64,000 nucleotides of DNA from Microcosmobacter sp040493455. GTDB taxonomy: Bacteria > Bacteroidota > Bacteroidia > Flavobacteriales > Flavobacteriaceae. Positions 34,698 to 43,379 of this stretch are shown here, piece by piece. The stretch covers positions 124,001 to 188,000 of the forward strand of contig NZ_JANFDA010000004.1 of assembly GCF_040493455.1 (NCBI RefSeq), given 5' to 3'. The notes beneath the pieces are model-generated. The model was not told the DNA's origin. It searched no databases and worked only from the letters and a program-made list of their open reading frames with translations. Made by a program: the position numbers and the translations under genes. The first letter of the stretch is position 1. Every line of letters starts with the position of its first letter.

Positions 34698-36314
34698 TTA
34701 CACCAACATCGTAACAGGGTTTTCAATATATCCTTTTAATGTTTGAAGGAATTGCGCTCCTGTAGCACCATCAACGGTTCTATGGTCGCAAGCCATCGTA
34801 AGCTTCATTGTATGTCCTACAACTACTTTTCCATCTTTAACCACAGGTTTTTCTACAATGGCTCCAACAGACAGTATTGCAGAGTTTGGTTGGTTAATTA
34901 TTGATGTAAAGCTTTCTATACCAAACATCCCTAAGTTAGAGATAGTAAAGGTGCTGCCTTCCATTTCATCTAAGGTAAGCTTCTTGTTTCTTGCTCTGCC
35001 AGCATAATCTTTAACAGCTGCTCCTATCTGCGTTAGACTTTGCTCATTAGCAAATCTCACCACAGGAACTACTAAGCCATCTGGCACAGCAACAGCCACA
35101 CCAATGTGTACATGGTTATTTAATCGCATCTTGTCATCAAACCACTGAGAATTCACTTGCGGATGTTGACGTAAAGCCAGTGCACATGCTTTCACAATCA
35201 TATCGTTATACGATATTTTGGTATCTGGCAGTGAATTATATTGTGCTCTAAAAGCGATAGCATTCGCCATATCAAATTCCACATTTAGATAGTAATGTGG
35301 TGCGGAGAATTTGGATTTTGCTAAGTTCTTAGCAATAGCTTTACGCATGCTTGAGTTTGGTACTTCATCAAAGTCCTCTTGTCCAGTTGGGACAAACTTG
35401 GCAACTGGTGCTGAACTAGCTGCTGCTTTTGATGGTACAAAGTTCTCTACATCGCGTTTTACTATACGACCATTTTCTCCAGTACCTTGTACTTGGGCAA
35501 GGTCTATACCTTTTTCAGCTGCAATCTTTTTTGCTAAAGGTGATGCAAAAACGCGTCCATTAGGAGACGTTGTTGTTACTTCTTTTGGGGTGTCAGCTTT
35601 TGGAGCTTCGACTTTTGCTTCTGGTTTTGCAGCTTCTACCTTTGGCGTCTCTTCTTTAGAGTCTCCACTTGGCGCTTTATAGTTTTTTGCCAGATCAGCT
35701 ACATCCGTACCTTCTGGTCCAATAATAGCTAATAATGCATCTACTTTTGCAGATTCTCCTTCATTAAGACCTACATATAATAGGGTACCGGACTGAAAGG
35801 ATTCAAACTCCATAGTAGCTTTATCGGTTTCAATTTCCGCAAGGATATCACCTTCTTCTACTGCATCACCAACTTTCTTTAACCAAGTTGCTACGGTTCC
35901 TTCTTCCATGGTATCACTCAATCTAGGCATGGTAACCACAGTGACACCTTCTGGAATTTCAGCATTACCTCCTTCTGAAGAATCATCATTTGAAACATCT
36001 GCGGTTTCTTCACTTTCTTCTGAAGCAGATTCTGATACCGTAACACTTCCGTCTAACAATCCTGAAATATCTTCTCCTTCATCACCTATAATTGCTAAAA
36101 GCTCATCTACTTTAGTAGTTTCACCTTCTTGCACTCCTATATGAAGTAGCGTTCCTTCGTAAAAAGATTCGAACTCCATGGTTGCCTTATCGGTTTCGAT
36201 CTCAGCTAATATATCGCCTTCATTAATCTTGTCTCCAACTTTCTTTAACCATGTGGCTACTGTACCTTCTTCCATGGTATCGCTTAGTCGCGGCATATTA
36301 ATTACTTCTGCCAT
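34698..36314 (-). CDS. aceF: Pyruvate dehydrogenase complex E2, dihydrolipoamide acetyltransferase
   Basis: 538 aa. Two N-terminal lipoyl domains (about 1-80 and 128-205) each carry the lipoylated lysine in 'EIETDKATMEFES', joined by an acidic linker. A peripheral-subunit-binding domain ('FASPLAKKIAAEKGIDLAQV') lies near 262-295, and the catalytic domain ends with 'DHRTVDGATGAQFL', holding the active-site histidine and aspartate. It forms the core of the complex that makes acetyl-CoA from pyruvate. It starts three bases after the pdhA stop. Confidence 0.96.
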   Translation of the reverse strand: MAEVINMPRLSDTMEEGTVATWLKKVGDKINEGDILAEIETDKATMEFESFYEGTLLHIGVQEGETTKVDELLAIIGDEGEDISGLLDGSVTVSESASEESEETADVSNDDSSEGGNAEIPEGVTVVTMPRLSDTMEEGTVATWLKKVGDAVEEGDILAEIETDKATMEFESFQSGTLLYVGLNEGESAKVDALLAIIGPEGTDVADLAKNYKAPSGDSKEETPKVEAAKPEAKVEAPKADTPKEVTTTSPNGRVFASPLAKKIAAEKGIDLAQVQGTGENGRIVKRDVENFVPSKAAASSAPVAKFVPTGQEDFDEVPNSSMRKAIAKNLAKSKFSAPHYYLNVEFDMANAIAFRAQYNSLPDTKISYNDMIVKACALALRQHPQVNSQWFDDKMRLNNHVHIGVAVAVPDGLVVPVVRFANEQSLTQIGAAVKDYAGRARNKKLTLDEMEGSTFTISNLGMFGIESFTSIINQPNSAILSVGAIVEKPVVKDGKVVVGHTMKLTMACDHRTVDGATGAQFLQTLKGYIENPVTMLV

Positions 36315-36317
36315 AGC

Positions 36318-37316
36318 TTAGAGTTTATGAGGTAAAAATGGATAATCTTCTTGTTCGTATACGGCATCGTACATGACGTTCTTTTCTGGCCATGGAGAAT
36401 CTTCAGCAAATTTCTCGCATTCCTTAACTAAATCTTTAACACGCTTATCTATTTCTGCAATATCATCTTCTGTTGCGTATTTTTTATCTAGAATTATATC
36501 TTTTACTTGAGTTATAGGATCTATTTTTTTGTATTCTTCAACTTCATCCTTAGTTCTGTAGTGTTGCGCATCACTCATTGAGTGTCCTCTGTAGCGATAA
36601 GTCTTCATCTCTAAGAATGTAGGGCCATCTCCTCTACGTGCACGCTCGATTGCTTCATGCATTGCTTCTGCTACCTTTACAGGGTTCATTCCATCTACTG
36701 GCCCACAAGGCATTTCATAACCTAAACCTAACTTCCAAATATCTGTATGGTTAGCTGTACGCTCTACTGATGTTCCCATAGCATATCCATTATTTTCACA
36801 AATGAATACTACTGGTAGTTTCCAGTTCATAGCCATATTGAAAGTTTCGTGAAGCGATCCTTGTCTTACAGCTCCATCTCCCATGTAACATAAGGTTACA
36901 GCGCCAGTCTCGTTATACTTGTCTCCAAATGCCATACCAGCTCCTAGAGGAATCTGCCCTCCAACAATTCCATGTCCTCCATAGAAGCCATGCTCTTTTG
37001 AGAAAATATGCATTGATCCTCCTAAACCTTGAGAAGTACCTGTAGCTTTACCGTAAAGCTCAGCCATCACTCTTTTTGGATCAACGCCCATTCCTATCGG
37101 CTGAACATGATTACGATATGCTGTTATCATTTTATCTTTAGAAAGATCCATAGCATGTAATGCTCCAGCTAAAACAGCTTCTTGCCCATTATATAAATGA
37201 AGAAACCCTCTTACTTTTTGCTGAATGTAGACAGCTGCTAATTTATCTTCGAATTTCCTCCAGAACAACATATCCTCGTACCATTTGAGATATGTTTCTT
37301 TCGTTACTTTTTGCAT
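36318..37316 (-). CDS. pdhA: Pyruvate dehydrogenase E1 component, alpha subunit
   Basis: 332 aa. The TPP site is 'GDGAVRQGSLHETFNMAMNW' with 'ENNGYAMGTS', and the phosphorylation-loop region of E1-alpha is 'YRYRGHSMSDAQHYRT'. It decarboxylates pyruvate together with E1-beta. E1-beta is not adjacent: pdhA is followed directly by the E2 gene, an arrangement seen in Flavobacteriia. A Bacteroidota-type promoter lies about 30 bases upstream. Confidence 0.96.
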   Translation of the reverse strand: MQKVTKETYLKWYEDMLFWRKFEDKLAAVYIQQKVRGFLHLYNGQEAVLAGALHAMDLSKDKMITAYRNHVQPIGMGVDPKRVMAELYGKATGTSQGLGGSMHIFSKEHGFYGGHGIVGGQIPLGAGMAFGDKYNETGAVTLCYMGDGAVRQGSLHETFNMAMNWKLPVVFICENNGYAMGTSVERTANHTDIWKLGLGYEMPCGPVDGMNPVKVAEAMHEAIERARRGDGPTFLEMKTYRYRGHSMSDAQHYRTKDEVEEYKKIDPITQVKDIILDKKYATEDDIAEIDKRVKDLVKECEKFAEDSPWPEKNVMYDAVYEQEDYPFLPHKL

Positions 37317-37346
37317 TGGTTATGTCTATTAATTATAAACGAATAA

Positions 37347-37375
37347 CAAAAATAGCATATTAGTTACGAACCAAA
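37347..37375 (-). promoter_or_regulatory. Promoter of the pdhA-aceF operon
   Basis: On the minus strand TTTG (37375-37372) is followed after 17 bases by TATTTTTG (37354-37347), a full match to the Bacteroidota consensus. The pdhA ATG at 37316 is 30 bases further on. Confidence 0.65.
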
Positions 37376-37430
37376 AAACAGTAGTTTGTAATTTTTGAGC
37401 CTAATTGCAGTAAATAAATTTACTAAATCG

Positions 37431-37913
37431 TTATAGTACAGTTTTATCGAAAATAAAAGGGAGTAAATTGGACAAAGAATCGGATTTTGCAACCTTACCA
37501 ACTTTCCCCATAAAATAGATTTCTATTGCAGAGTTTTGCTTTACTTCATACTCAGAAATTGCTTGCCTACAAGCACCACATGGAGGAATTGGAGATTTGG
37601 TTTCCTTATCTTTTGCTGATGCCGTAATAGCCATTCTAATTATCTTCTCATTAGGGAAGCGTGCTCCTGCATAATAAATCGCTGTACGCTCTGCACAAAG
37701 CCCTGAGGGATATGATGCGTTTTCTTGATTACTACCTGATACTATTTCTCCGTTATCGAGCAATAATGCAGCACCAACCGTAAAATTTGAGTAAGGCGCA
37801 TAGGCAGTGTCTCTTGCTTCAACAGCTTTTTGCATTAATTCCTGAACATCTGATGGAAGTTCATTAAGGGAATCGTATACTTCTAACGTTGATTCGACAG
37901 TAATTTTCTTCAT
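37431..37913 (-). CDS. cdd: Cytidine deaminase
   Basis: 160 aa. The zinc site and proton shuttle are in 'GLCAERTAIYYA' (CAE) and 'PPCGACRQAI' (PCxxC), the layout of homotetrameric deaminases. It converts cytidine and deoxycytidine to uridines for pyrimidine salvage. A strong hairpin lies 22 bases before the ATG, between it and porV, so cdd either depends on readthrough or has a promoter overlapping the hairpin. Confidence 0.95.
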   Translation of the reverse strand: MKKITVESTLEVYDSLNELPSDVQELMQKAVEARDTAYAPYSNFTVGAALLLDNGEIVSGSNQENASYPSGLCAERTAIYYAGARFPNEKIIRMAITASAKDKETKSPIPPCGACRQAISEYEVKQNSAIEIYFMGKVGKVAKSDSLSNLLPFIFDKTVL

Positions 37914-37935
37914 ACTTCCTAATGTGTTTAGACAA

Positions 37936-37963
37936 AAAAACTATTGCGTTAACAATAGTTTTT
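37936..37963 (-). terminator. Bidirectional terminator downstream of porV
   Basis: AAAAACTATTG and CAATAGTTTTT form a perfect 11-bp stem with a 6-base loop. On both strands the stem ends in a T-rich run. It lies 25 bases after the porV stop and ahead of cdd on the same strand. Confidence 0.75.
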
Positions 37964-37987
37964 AAGTAAATAATATTTTAATCAATA

Positions 37988-39217
37988 CTAATATTCATCA
38001 TACTCGCCATCTCCAAAATTGAACGTCAATGAGAATCTTAGTGTATTTTCTAAAGGACTTTGAACCTTAGATGCAGAGAATAAATAAGATAAATCTACAT
38101 TAATAATATTGTACTTAAATCCTGCACCTAGTGCAAAGAATTTTCTTGCTCCTTTATCTTCACTTTCATTAAAGTATCCTGCTCTAAAAGCAAATGATTC
38201 TTGATATAGATATTCTGCTCCTAATGCCCAAGTAAACTCTTTTAATTCTTCGCTAAATCCACCTGGAGCATCTCCAAATGATTGGAACATTCCGCTAATA
38301 AAACTTACATCATTATCTTGTCCTTCAACAATAATTGTTGGTTCGTTTGGATCTTGCTCTCCGTTTGGCTCTGTATCACCTTCTTGAATTGTGTCGACAA
38401 ACCCTAATACTGGTGGTGTTGGTACTAATAATTTAGCAACCTCAGCAGTAACTCCTAGTTTGTTGTATTCATCAAAGATAAAATCAAATCCACCACCTAA
38501 TCTTAAGTTAGTAGGTTGGAAGTTTTCTCTACCTCCATCATCATACTTAAACTTTGGTCCTATGTTCTGAATTGCAAATCCTGCTCTCCAACGTCCATTA
38601 AAATCGTTGTAAGCTTCTTCTTCACTTTGGTAATATCCAGAAATATCGACACCAAAAGTATTTGCAGCGTTTGCATTTGGATCTACTTGATCTATTCTAA
38701 GGTCTGATCTTAGGAAACGCATTGTAACTCCCATAGCAAATTGATCTGCTAAACGTAATGTATAAGCAATATCAGCTGTAAATTCATTAGGCTTTACATT
38801 TAATCCTGGATCATCTGGTCCTTGAGTTAATGTAATTTCACCTAAACTAAAGTATTTAAAACTTGCGGATACTGCACTGTTTTCATTAAGTCTATTAAAA
38901 TAGGTTAAATACCCTATAGAAATATCGTTTACTAATTTACTTAAGTATGGGGTATAGCTTAAGCTAATTCCAGATTTTGTTTCAGAGAATGCATATTTAG
39001 CAGCATTCCATTGTTGCGAAAAGCCATCTACTGAAGTAGCTACACCAATATCTCCCATTCCTGCAGCTCTCGCATCTGGGGCAATCAGCATAAATGGCAC
39101 ACCAGTAGTGATTACAGATGATTGGTCTGGAAAAATCACTGTTTCTTGTGCATTAATAAGGTTTAAGCTATAAATTGTGATAAAGGCTAAAACGTATTTT
39201 TTCATGTTCAATTTCAT
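37988..39217 (-). CDS. porV: Type IX secretion outer-membrane protein PorV (LptO)
   Basis: 409 aa; MKKYVLAFI at 39205 is an alternative start. A signal peptide ends at 'INAQE'. The mature part has the PorV opening 'GVPFMLIAPDARAAGMGDIGVATS' and 'SQQWNAAKYAF', then repeated amphipathic strands of a 14-strand FadL-like barrel, ending 'NTLRFSLTFNFGDGEYDEY'. In type IX secretion PorV brings cargo from the translocon to the PorU sortase. It has its own promoter within the 3' end of porU, so the two can be expressed apart. Confidence 0.95.
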   Translation of the reverse strand: MKLNMKKYVLAFITIYSLNLINAQETVIFPDQSSVITTGVPFMLIAPDARAAGMGDIGVATSVDGFSQQWNAAKYAFSETKSGISLSYTPYLSKLVNDISIGYLTYFNRLNENSAVSASFKYFSLGEITLTQGPDDPGLNVKPNEFTADIAYTLRLADQFAMGVTMRFLRSDLRIDQVDPNANAANTFGVDISGYYQSEEEAYNDFNGRWRAGFAIQNIGPKFKYDDGGRENFQPTNLRLGGGFDFIFDEYNKLGVTAEVAKLLVPTPPVLGFVDTIQEGDTEPNGEQDPNEPTIIVEGQDNDVSFISGMFQSFGDAPGGFSEELKEFTWALGAEYLYQESFAFRAGYFNESEDKGARKFFALGAGFKYNIINVDLSYLFSASKVQSPLENTLRFSLTFNFGDGEYDEY

Positions 39218-39252
39218 ATCAGAGTCTAAAGTTGGAAACTTTATAACGAAGG

Positions 39253-39282
39253 CAAATATAAGTTATTATTAGAGGATTACAA
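39253..39282 (-). promoter_or_regulatory. Promoter of porV, overlapping the end of porU
   Basis: On the minus strand TTG (39282-39280) is followed after 19 bases by TATATTTG (39260-39253), both near consensus. The -33 box is inside the last codons of porU. The porV ATG is 36 bases further on. Confidence 0.65.
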
Positions 39283-42200
39283 GTTTTTCAATTTTTTCAA
39301 CTTGTTTATTAAGTGTATTAGATCGTACTTTCAATTTATAAACATAAACACCTTTCCCTATTCTATCTCCAAAATCGTCTCTGCCATCCCAAACAATATC
39401 TTTGGATATAGAGCTGGTGTTTTTTGACCCTCCGGTTGTTTGACCATTTAGTGTTCTAACTAATTTTCCTGTAACAGTAAATATTTGCACAGAAATATCT
39501 AATGGTTCTGTACTATTGTGATTGAACCAAAACTCTGTGTAATTCACGAAAGGATTAGGGTAATTAAGAACATTTGTAATTGTTAGAGTTTCATCTGCAT
39601 CAAAGACCATGAACTGAATTTCTGAAGTAGATGAATTATTATAGACATCCCAAGCTTTGAAGGTTAGTGTATGTAATCCAGGTTCTAAATCTCTAAAAGG
39701 AAATGATACCGTTCCACTTGTATAATCATCCACATTGGCTTGATAATAATCATTTAATATAAATGGATTTGTTTCATCGCCGTCTAAGATTGCACTTATA
39801 TCGTGACCTATTCCACTAACTGTATTGATTCCATTATCGTCAGATAGCTTTGCTAATAATGTAGGTGACTCATTTGTAATACCTCCAGAAACAAAGTTCT
39901 CATCATTCATAAAGAGTGAAATAAGTGGTGGTGTTTCATCAGCTTCTGCATTTTCATTAATCCCTCCAACTGAAATATCAAAACTACTTCCTGCTTTATC
40001 CAAAGCAAATGATTGTTCTACGGCATAGAAGCTAACCTTACCAGGGCCTAAAGGAATTCCAATATCTCTAGGAACTACAAACTCAAACTCGAATTGCCCG
40101 TTTTCAACTGTTGCCTGACCTTTGAATATTATATTTCCTAAAGTTTCAAAATCTAAAATAATTAATTGACCTCCTTCTGTAGTATTGTCATTTCCTAAAG
40201 TTTGCCTTTGAATAGATTTGTCATAAACGGTAGCCGTTAAAGTACCATTAAAGTTTGTAAGGACATCACCTGATGGATTAGTAACTTCGCCAGAAAGCTT
40301 CACTTTATCTAGTGCTTTAAGATCATCTGTATTTCCTCCAATAGGAACATCATTTATCATTGTAAGTCTGATATCAGGCTCTGGAAAAGCCAATTTCATT
40401 GCGGGATCACCTATAAAAAATACTAATCGTTTTTGTGAAATCCCGGACACTAAAGGATCAACCTTCGTCAAACGTAATGCTTCAGCCATTGTAGGGTATT
40501 CATTCGACCCAAAAGCAAAAAGATGCTTCTCCATTTCTTCGTTGATAGTTCTTCCTGGTGTAACGAATATTTGCCTAGTTGTAGTAATTAATGCAATAGA
40601 TCCAGCATCTTTATTCCAATAGGTAAACTCTCCTGCTGTTGGCCTGCCTGGATCATCAAACTTTGTATATTCGCAGGTGATAGTTACAAACAAATTGAAT
40701 TTGCAGACATTATTTATGACCTGAGCATCGTTTTTATCGAAAATTCTTTCTTTTGCCAAACCATCTTCTCCACCATGACCAAAATAGTTCACCACAAGTG
40801 CACCAACCTCAATGGCTTCCCTAAAGGCATCATTAACTACAGGATAGCGATCACCTGCAGCCGAAGATTCTTGTTCAAAAGCATCTGCCAAAATCTTCAC
40901 TGAATTAACAAATGTTTTTTCTTGAGGTATAAAATCTGCTATATTATTGGTGGTTACCTGCAAACTATTCTCCCAAGCTTCATCTACATCATCCGATACT
41001 GCCAAGAAATTATTTCTCCAACTGCCAAAAGCTTCTCTTTGGTAATAAGCATCAATTTTATCTACTAACTCTTTGGCTCTTTGAGGGGAGTCTGCTAATA
41101 TTCTTCCTACTGCTATATCTAATCTATCGCTACCGGTTAAATCTGTACCCTCATCATCATCTAACAATCCAAAGAAATCATCTGAAACAAATGAGCTAGT
41201 TAAGCTAAAGCTACTGATAGAATGCCATGATGGTACAAAATTGGTGTTATTAGGGATGCGGTTTTTGTAATCATAGGATCCATCCCCAAAAAGACATAAG
41301 TATTTAAGTCTGCCACTCTGGGAAACAGCGTTATTATATACATATCTCACCATATTTCTTATGGCTCCTATATCTGGGTTTCCAGAACTGAACTCTTGAT
41401 AAATATCATCGAGCGTAAGTACTTTAACCGTAAGATCGTACTGATCCCTATTTATTTGAGCTAATCTTTCGGCTTGATTCAGAAATATAGCAGGCGTAAC
41501 AATGATATAATCTAACTCCTGAAATTCTCCTTGAGCATTTTGAAAAATTGTTCCTTTAATATCTTGATTAGTAACTGAAGCTGTATTATCTCTTAGTGGT
41601 TCGTAAAAATCTAATTCGTCGAAAGCTAAATAGGTTCTAAGCTCTCCAGCCTGAGCATTGAAACTGAATTGGGATGACTGATCAGTATTCATGATACTGT
41701 TTACATTGAATTTATCTGTAATATCCCAAATTTCAACAACATTGGAAGCACTACTTAAAGTATATTCAACTATACCAGATGTACTTGCCACACTATTATT
41801 TCTAAAAATCAGCTGTTCATTATTAAACGTCAAAGCTCTAGTAGCTTCTATTGAAATATAATCCAAATAGCCTCTTGATGATGGATTACCTGCTTTATCG
41901 TACGTTAAAGTCACAGAGATATCATCTGAATTTACAGATAAATTACTATCTAGTTGATTTCCACTAGCCAGAACTGAGTCTTCTAAGTTTACGGCAGAGA
42001 AGTTTATCACTCCAATCTCATTACCATTTACTGACACTCCAATACTGGTTGTAGCTTCAGATATACCAGCTGCCAGCACCTTAAGTCTAGCTGGTTGCGT
42101 TGGGTCTAAATTTGGGAATGTGAAATCATAAGTGCGTTCTAGTTCAATATCAAATCTATCTCCAAACCACCTTCTACCGAGCTTAGCGAGATTGAATTCA

Positions 42201-43129
42201 TCTACTTCATAAAATTGATAATCTTGAAATGTGTCTATGGTTAAATCTGGTGTCAGATCTGACTGATTCATTGGTTGAATTCGCTTTCCGAGTCCACTAC
42301 TAACATTTACATAGTAGTAAGACTTTTCAGTAAAAAGGTTGATATTGGTTTCACTTTCTTCATTAAAACCAAATGGCCCTTCAGCATAGAAAAGAATATA
42401 ATCTCCGTTATCGAAAACACCATCTTCTTCTCCTACAAATTTAACAGCATTCTCTGTAAGGTCTAATGGGTAATCCGCAGAATTTCCCAGTGGTAACATA
42501 CTACCACCGTTACCAAAAATCTTAATAGTCCTCGGATCCACATTAGTATTGACTCCCAATTGGCTAAGAAAATCTTTAGACAATCTAAAAACTCCAGATT
42601 TTTCGACATAAAATCGATGCCACTGCCCTGTACTTAAAACCGAATTAAATATTTCTTGACTATCTGCAGATGAAGTTCCTGAACTTCCATCTCTGCCTGT
42701 ATTAGAATAATTGACTGAGAAAGATGTAATTCTTTTATACACACCCCTATCATTAATAATTGGTGTTAATTTCAAAAATGCTGAAGTTTTTCCTCTAGCG
42801 ACAGCATTCTTCAAAATTAATTTAGGTTCAGAAGGAATTGAGTTTCTATCCAGTCCTTTAAGGTCATTTACTGTAATTGTCTCATAAGAAACATTGGATA
42901 GTGAAATAGCATTCTCATTGAAAGTTCCAGATATAGGCCATTCTGCAAAAAATATAATTCCTTCTTCTTTACTATAGCTATAATGTGCTTTATTAAATGA
43001 TGGTAATTCTATAGTAGAGTAGTCATTTTTCAAGAGAATGGTACCATCCCAATCGATATTAAATTCTTTCTGCTGAGCCGAAATAAAAAAGTGGGCAAGC
43101 AAAATTAAGGTCAGTGATAGTCTTTTCAT
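39269..43129 (-). CDS. porU: Type IX secretion sortase PorU (peptidase C25)
   Basis: 1286 aa. A signal peptide (LAHFFISAQQ) precedes a propeptide-like region and a gingipain-type C25 domain with His785 ('VVNYFGHGGEDG') and Cys819 ('LFVTITCEYTKFDD') as the catalytic pair. The C-terminal 100 residues are a FlgD-like/type IX sorting domain ('NYPNPFVNYTEFWF', 'GKGVYVYKLKV'). PorU removes the sorting tails of cargo and attaches them to the surface sugar-lipid. It is upstream of porV and divergent from gldJ. The length fits PorU of Flavobacteriaceae. Confidence 0.95.
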   Translation of the reverse strand: MKRLSLTLILLAHFFISAQQKEFNIDWDGTILLKNDYSTIELPSFNKAHYSYSKEEGIIFFAEWPISGTFNENAISLSNVSYETITVNDLKGLDRNSIPSEPKLILKNAVARGKTSAFLKLTPIINDRGVYKRITSFSVNYSNTGRDGSSGTSSADSQEIFNSVLSTGQWHRFYVEKSGVFRLSKDFLSQLGVNTNVDPRTIKIFGNGGSMLPLGNSADYPLDLTENAVKFVGEEDGVFDNGDYILFYAEGPFGFNEESETNINLFTEKSYYYVNVSSGLGKRIQPMNQSDLTPDLTIDTFQDYQFYEVDEFNLAKLGRRWFGDRFDIELERTYDFTFPNLDPTQPARLKVLAAGISEATTSIGVSVNGNEIGVINFSAVNLEDSVLASGNQLDSNLSVNSDDISVTLTYDKAGNPSSRGYLDYISIEATRALTFNNEQLIFRNNSVASTSGIVEYTLSSASNVVEIWDITDKFNVNSIMNTDQSSQFSFNAQAGELRTYLAFDELDFYEPLRDNTASVTNQDIKGTIFQNAQGEFQELDYIIVTPAIFLNQAERLAQINRDQYDLTVKVLTLDDIYQEFSSGNPDIGAIRNMVRYVYNNAVSQSGRLKYLCLFGDGSYDYKNRIPNNTNFVPSWHSISSFSLTSSFVSDDFFGLLDDDEGTDLTGSDRLDIAVGRILADSPQRAKELVDKIDAYYQREAFGSWRNNFLAVSDDVDEAWENSLQVTTNNIADFIPQEKTFVNSVKILADAFEQESSAAGDRYPVVNDAFREAIEVGALVVNYFGHGGEDGLAKERIFDKNDAQVINNVCKFNLFVTITCEYTKFDDPGRPTAGEFTYWNKDAGSIALITTTRQIFVTPGRTINEEMEKHLFAFGSNEYPTMAEALRLTKVDPLVSGISQKRLVFFIGDPAMKLAFPEPDIRLTMINDVPIGGNTDDLKALDKVKLSGEVTNPSGDVLTNFNGTLTATVYDKSIQRQTLGNDNTTEGGQLIILDFETLGNIIFKGQATVENGQFEFEFVVPRDIGIPLGPGKVSFYAVEQSFALDKAGSSFDISVGGINENAEADETPPLISLFMNDENFVSGGITNESPTLLAKLSDDNGINTVSGIGHDISAILDGDETNPFILNDYYQANVDDYTSGTVSFPFRDLEPGLHTLTFKAWDVYNNSSTSEIQFMVFDADETLTITNVLNYPNPFVNYTEFWFNHNSTEPLDISVQIFTVTGKLVRTLNGQTTGGSKNTSSISKDIVWDGRDDFGDRIGKGVYVYKLKVRSNTLNKQVEKIEKLVIL

Positions 43130-43379
43130 AGTAAAATAACGGGTTGTTCCTGTGCTTATTATCGTACGAAACTTTTTTATTCAAAATTACAACAATAATT
43201 CTTTTTTAGTCTCGTTATTGGTAAACAAATTACATCGGTGAGAAGTGTAAAAATCCGTTATTATGTTAAAAAAGTGGGATGAAATGCACTTTTTTTTACA
43301 TTTTGGCAAAAAAAAACGTTGCACTTTTACCTTTAATTACTATATTGCGAGTCAAAATTTAACTAGCTTACTTAAAAGT
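43130..43379. other. 250-bp divergent region between porU and gldJ
   Basis: It must contain the porU and gldJ promoters. A TTG-N19-TATATTGC pair for gldJ is at 43319-43348. A possible porU -7 box TAATTTTG (minus, 43189-43182) is present without a well-placed -33 element. An open frame from 43263 to 43379 reads through this region but crosses the gldJ promoter and is not part of the protein. Confidence 0.5.
43319..43348 (+). promoter_or_regulatory. Promoter of gldJ
   Basis: TTG at 43319-43321, a 19-bp spacer and TATATTGC at 43341-43348, a partial match to TAnnTTTG. The gldJ start is 31 bases further on, which supports the shorter reading of gldJ. Confidence 0.45.

Noticed and set aside
43263..43379. 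Longer reading of GldJ from the ATG at 43263
   Set aside because: It puts 39 residues before a complete lipoprotein signal peptide and crosses the proposed gldJ promoter.
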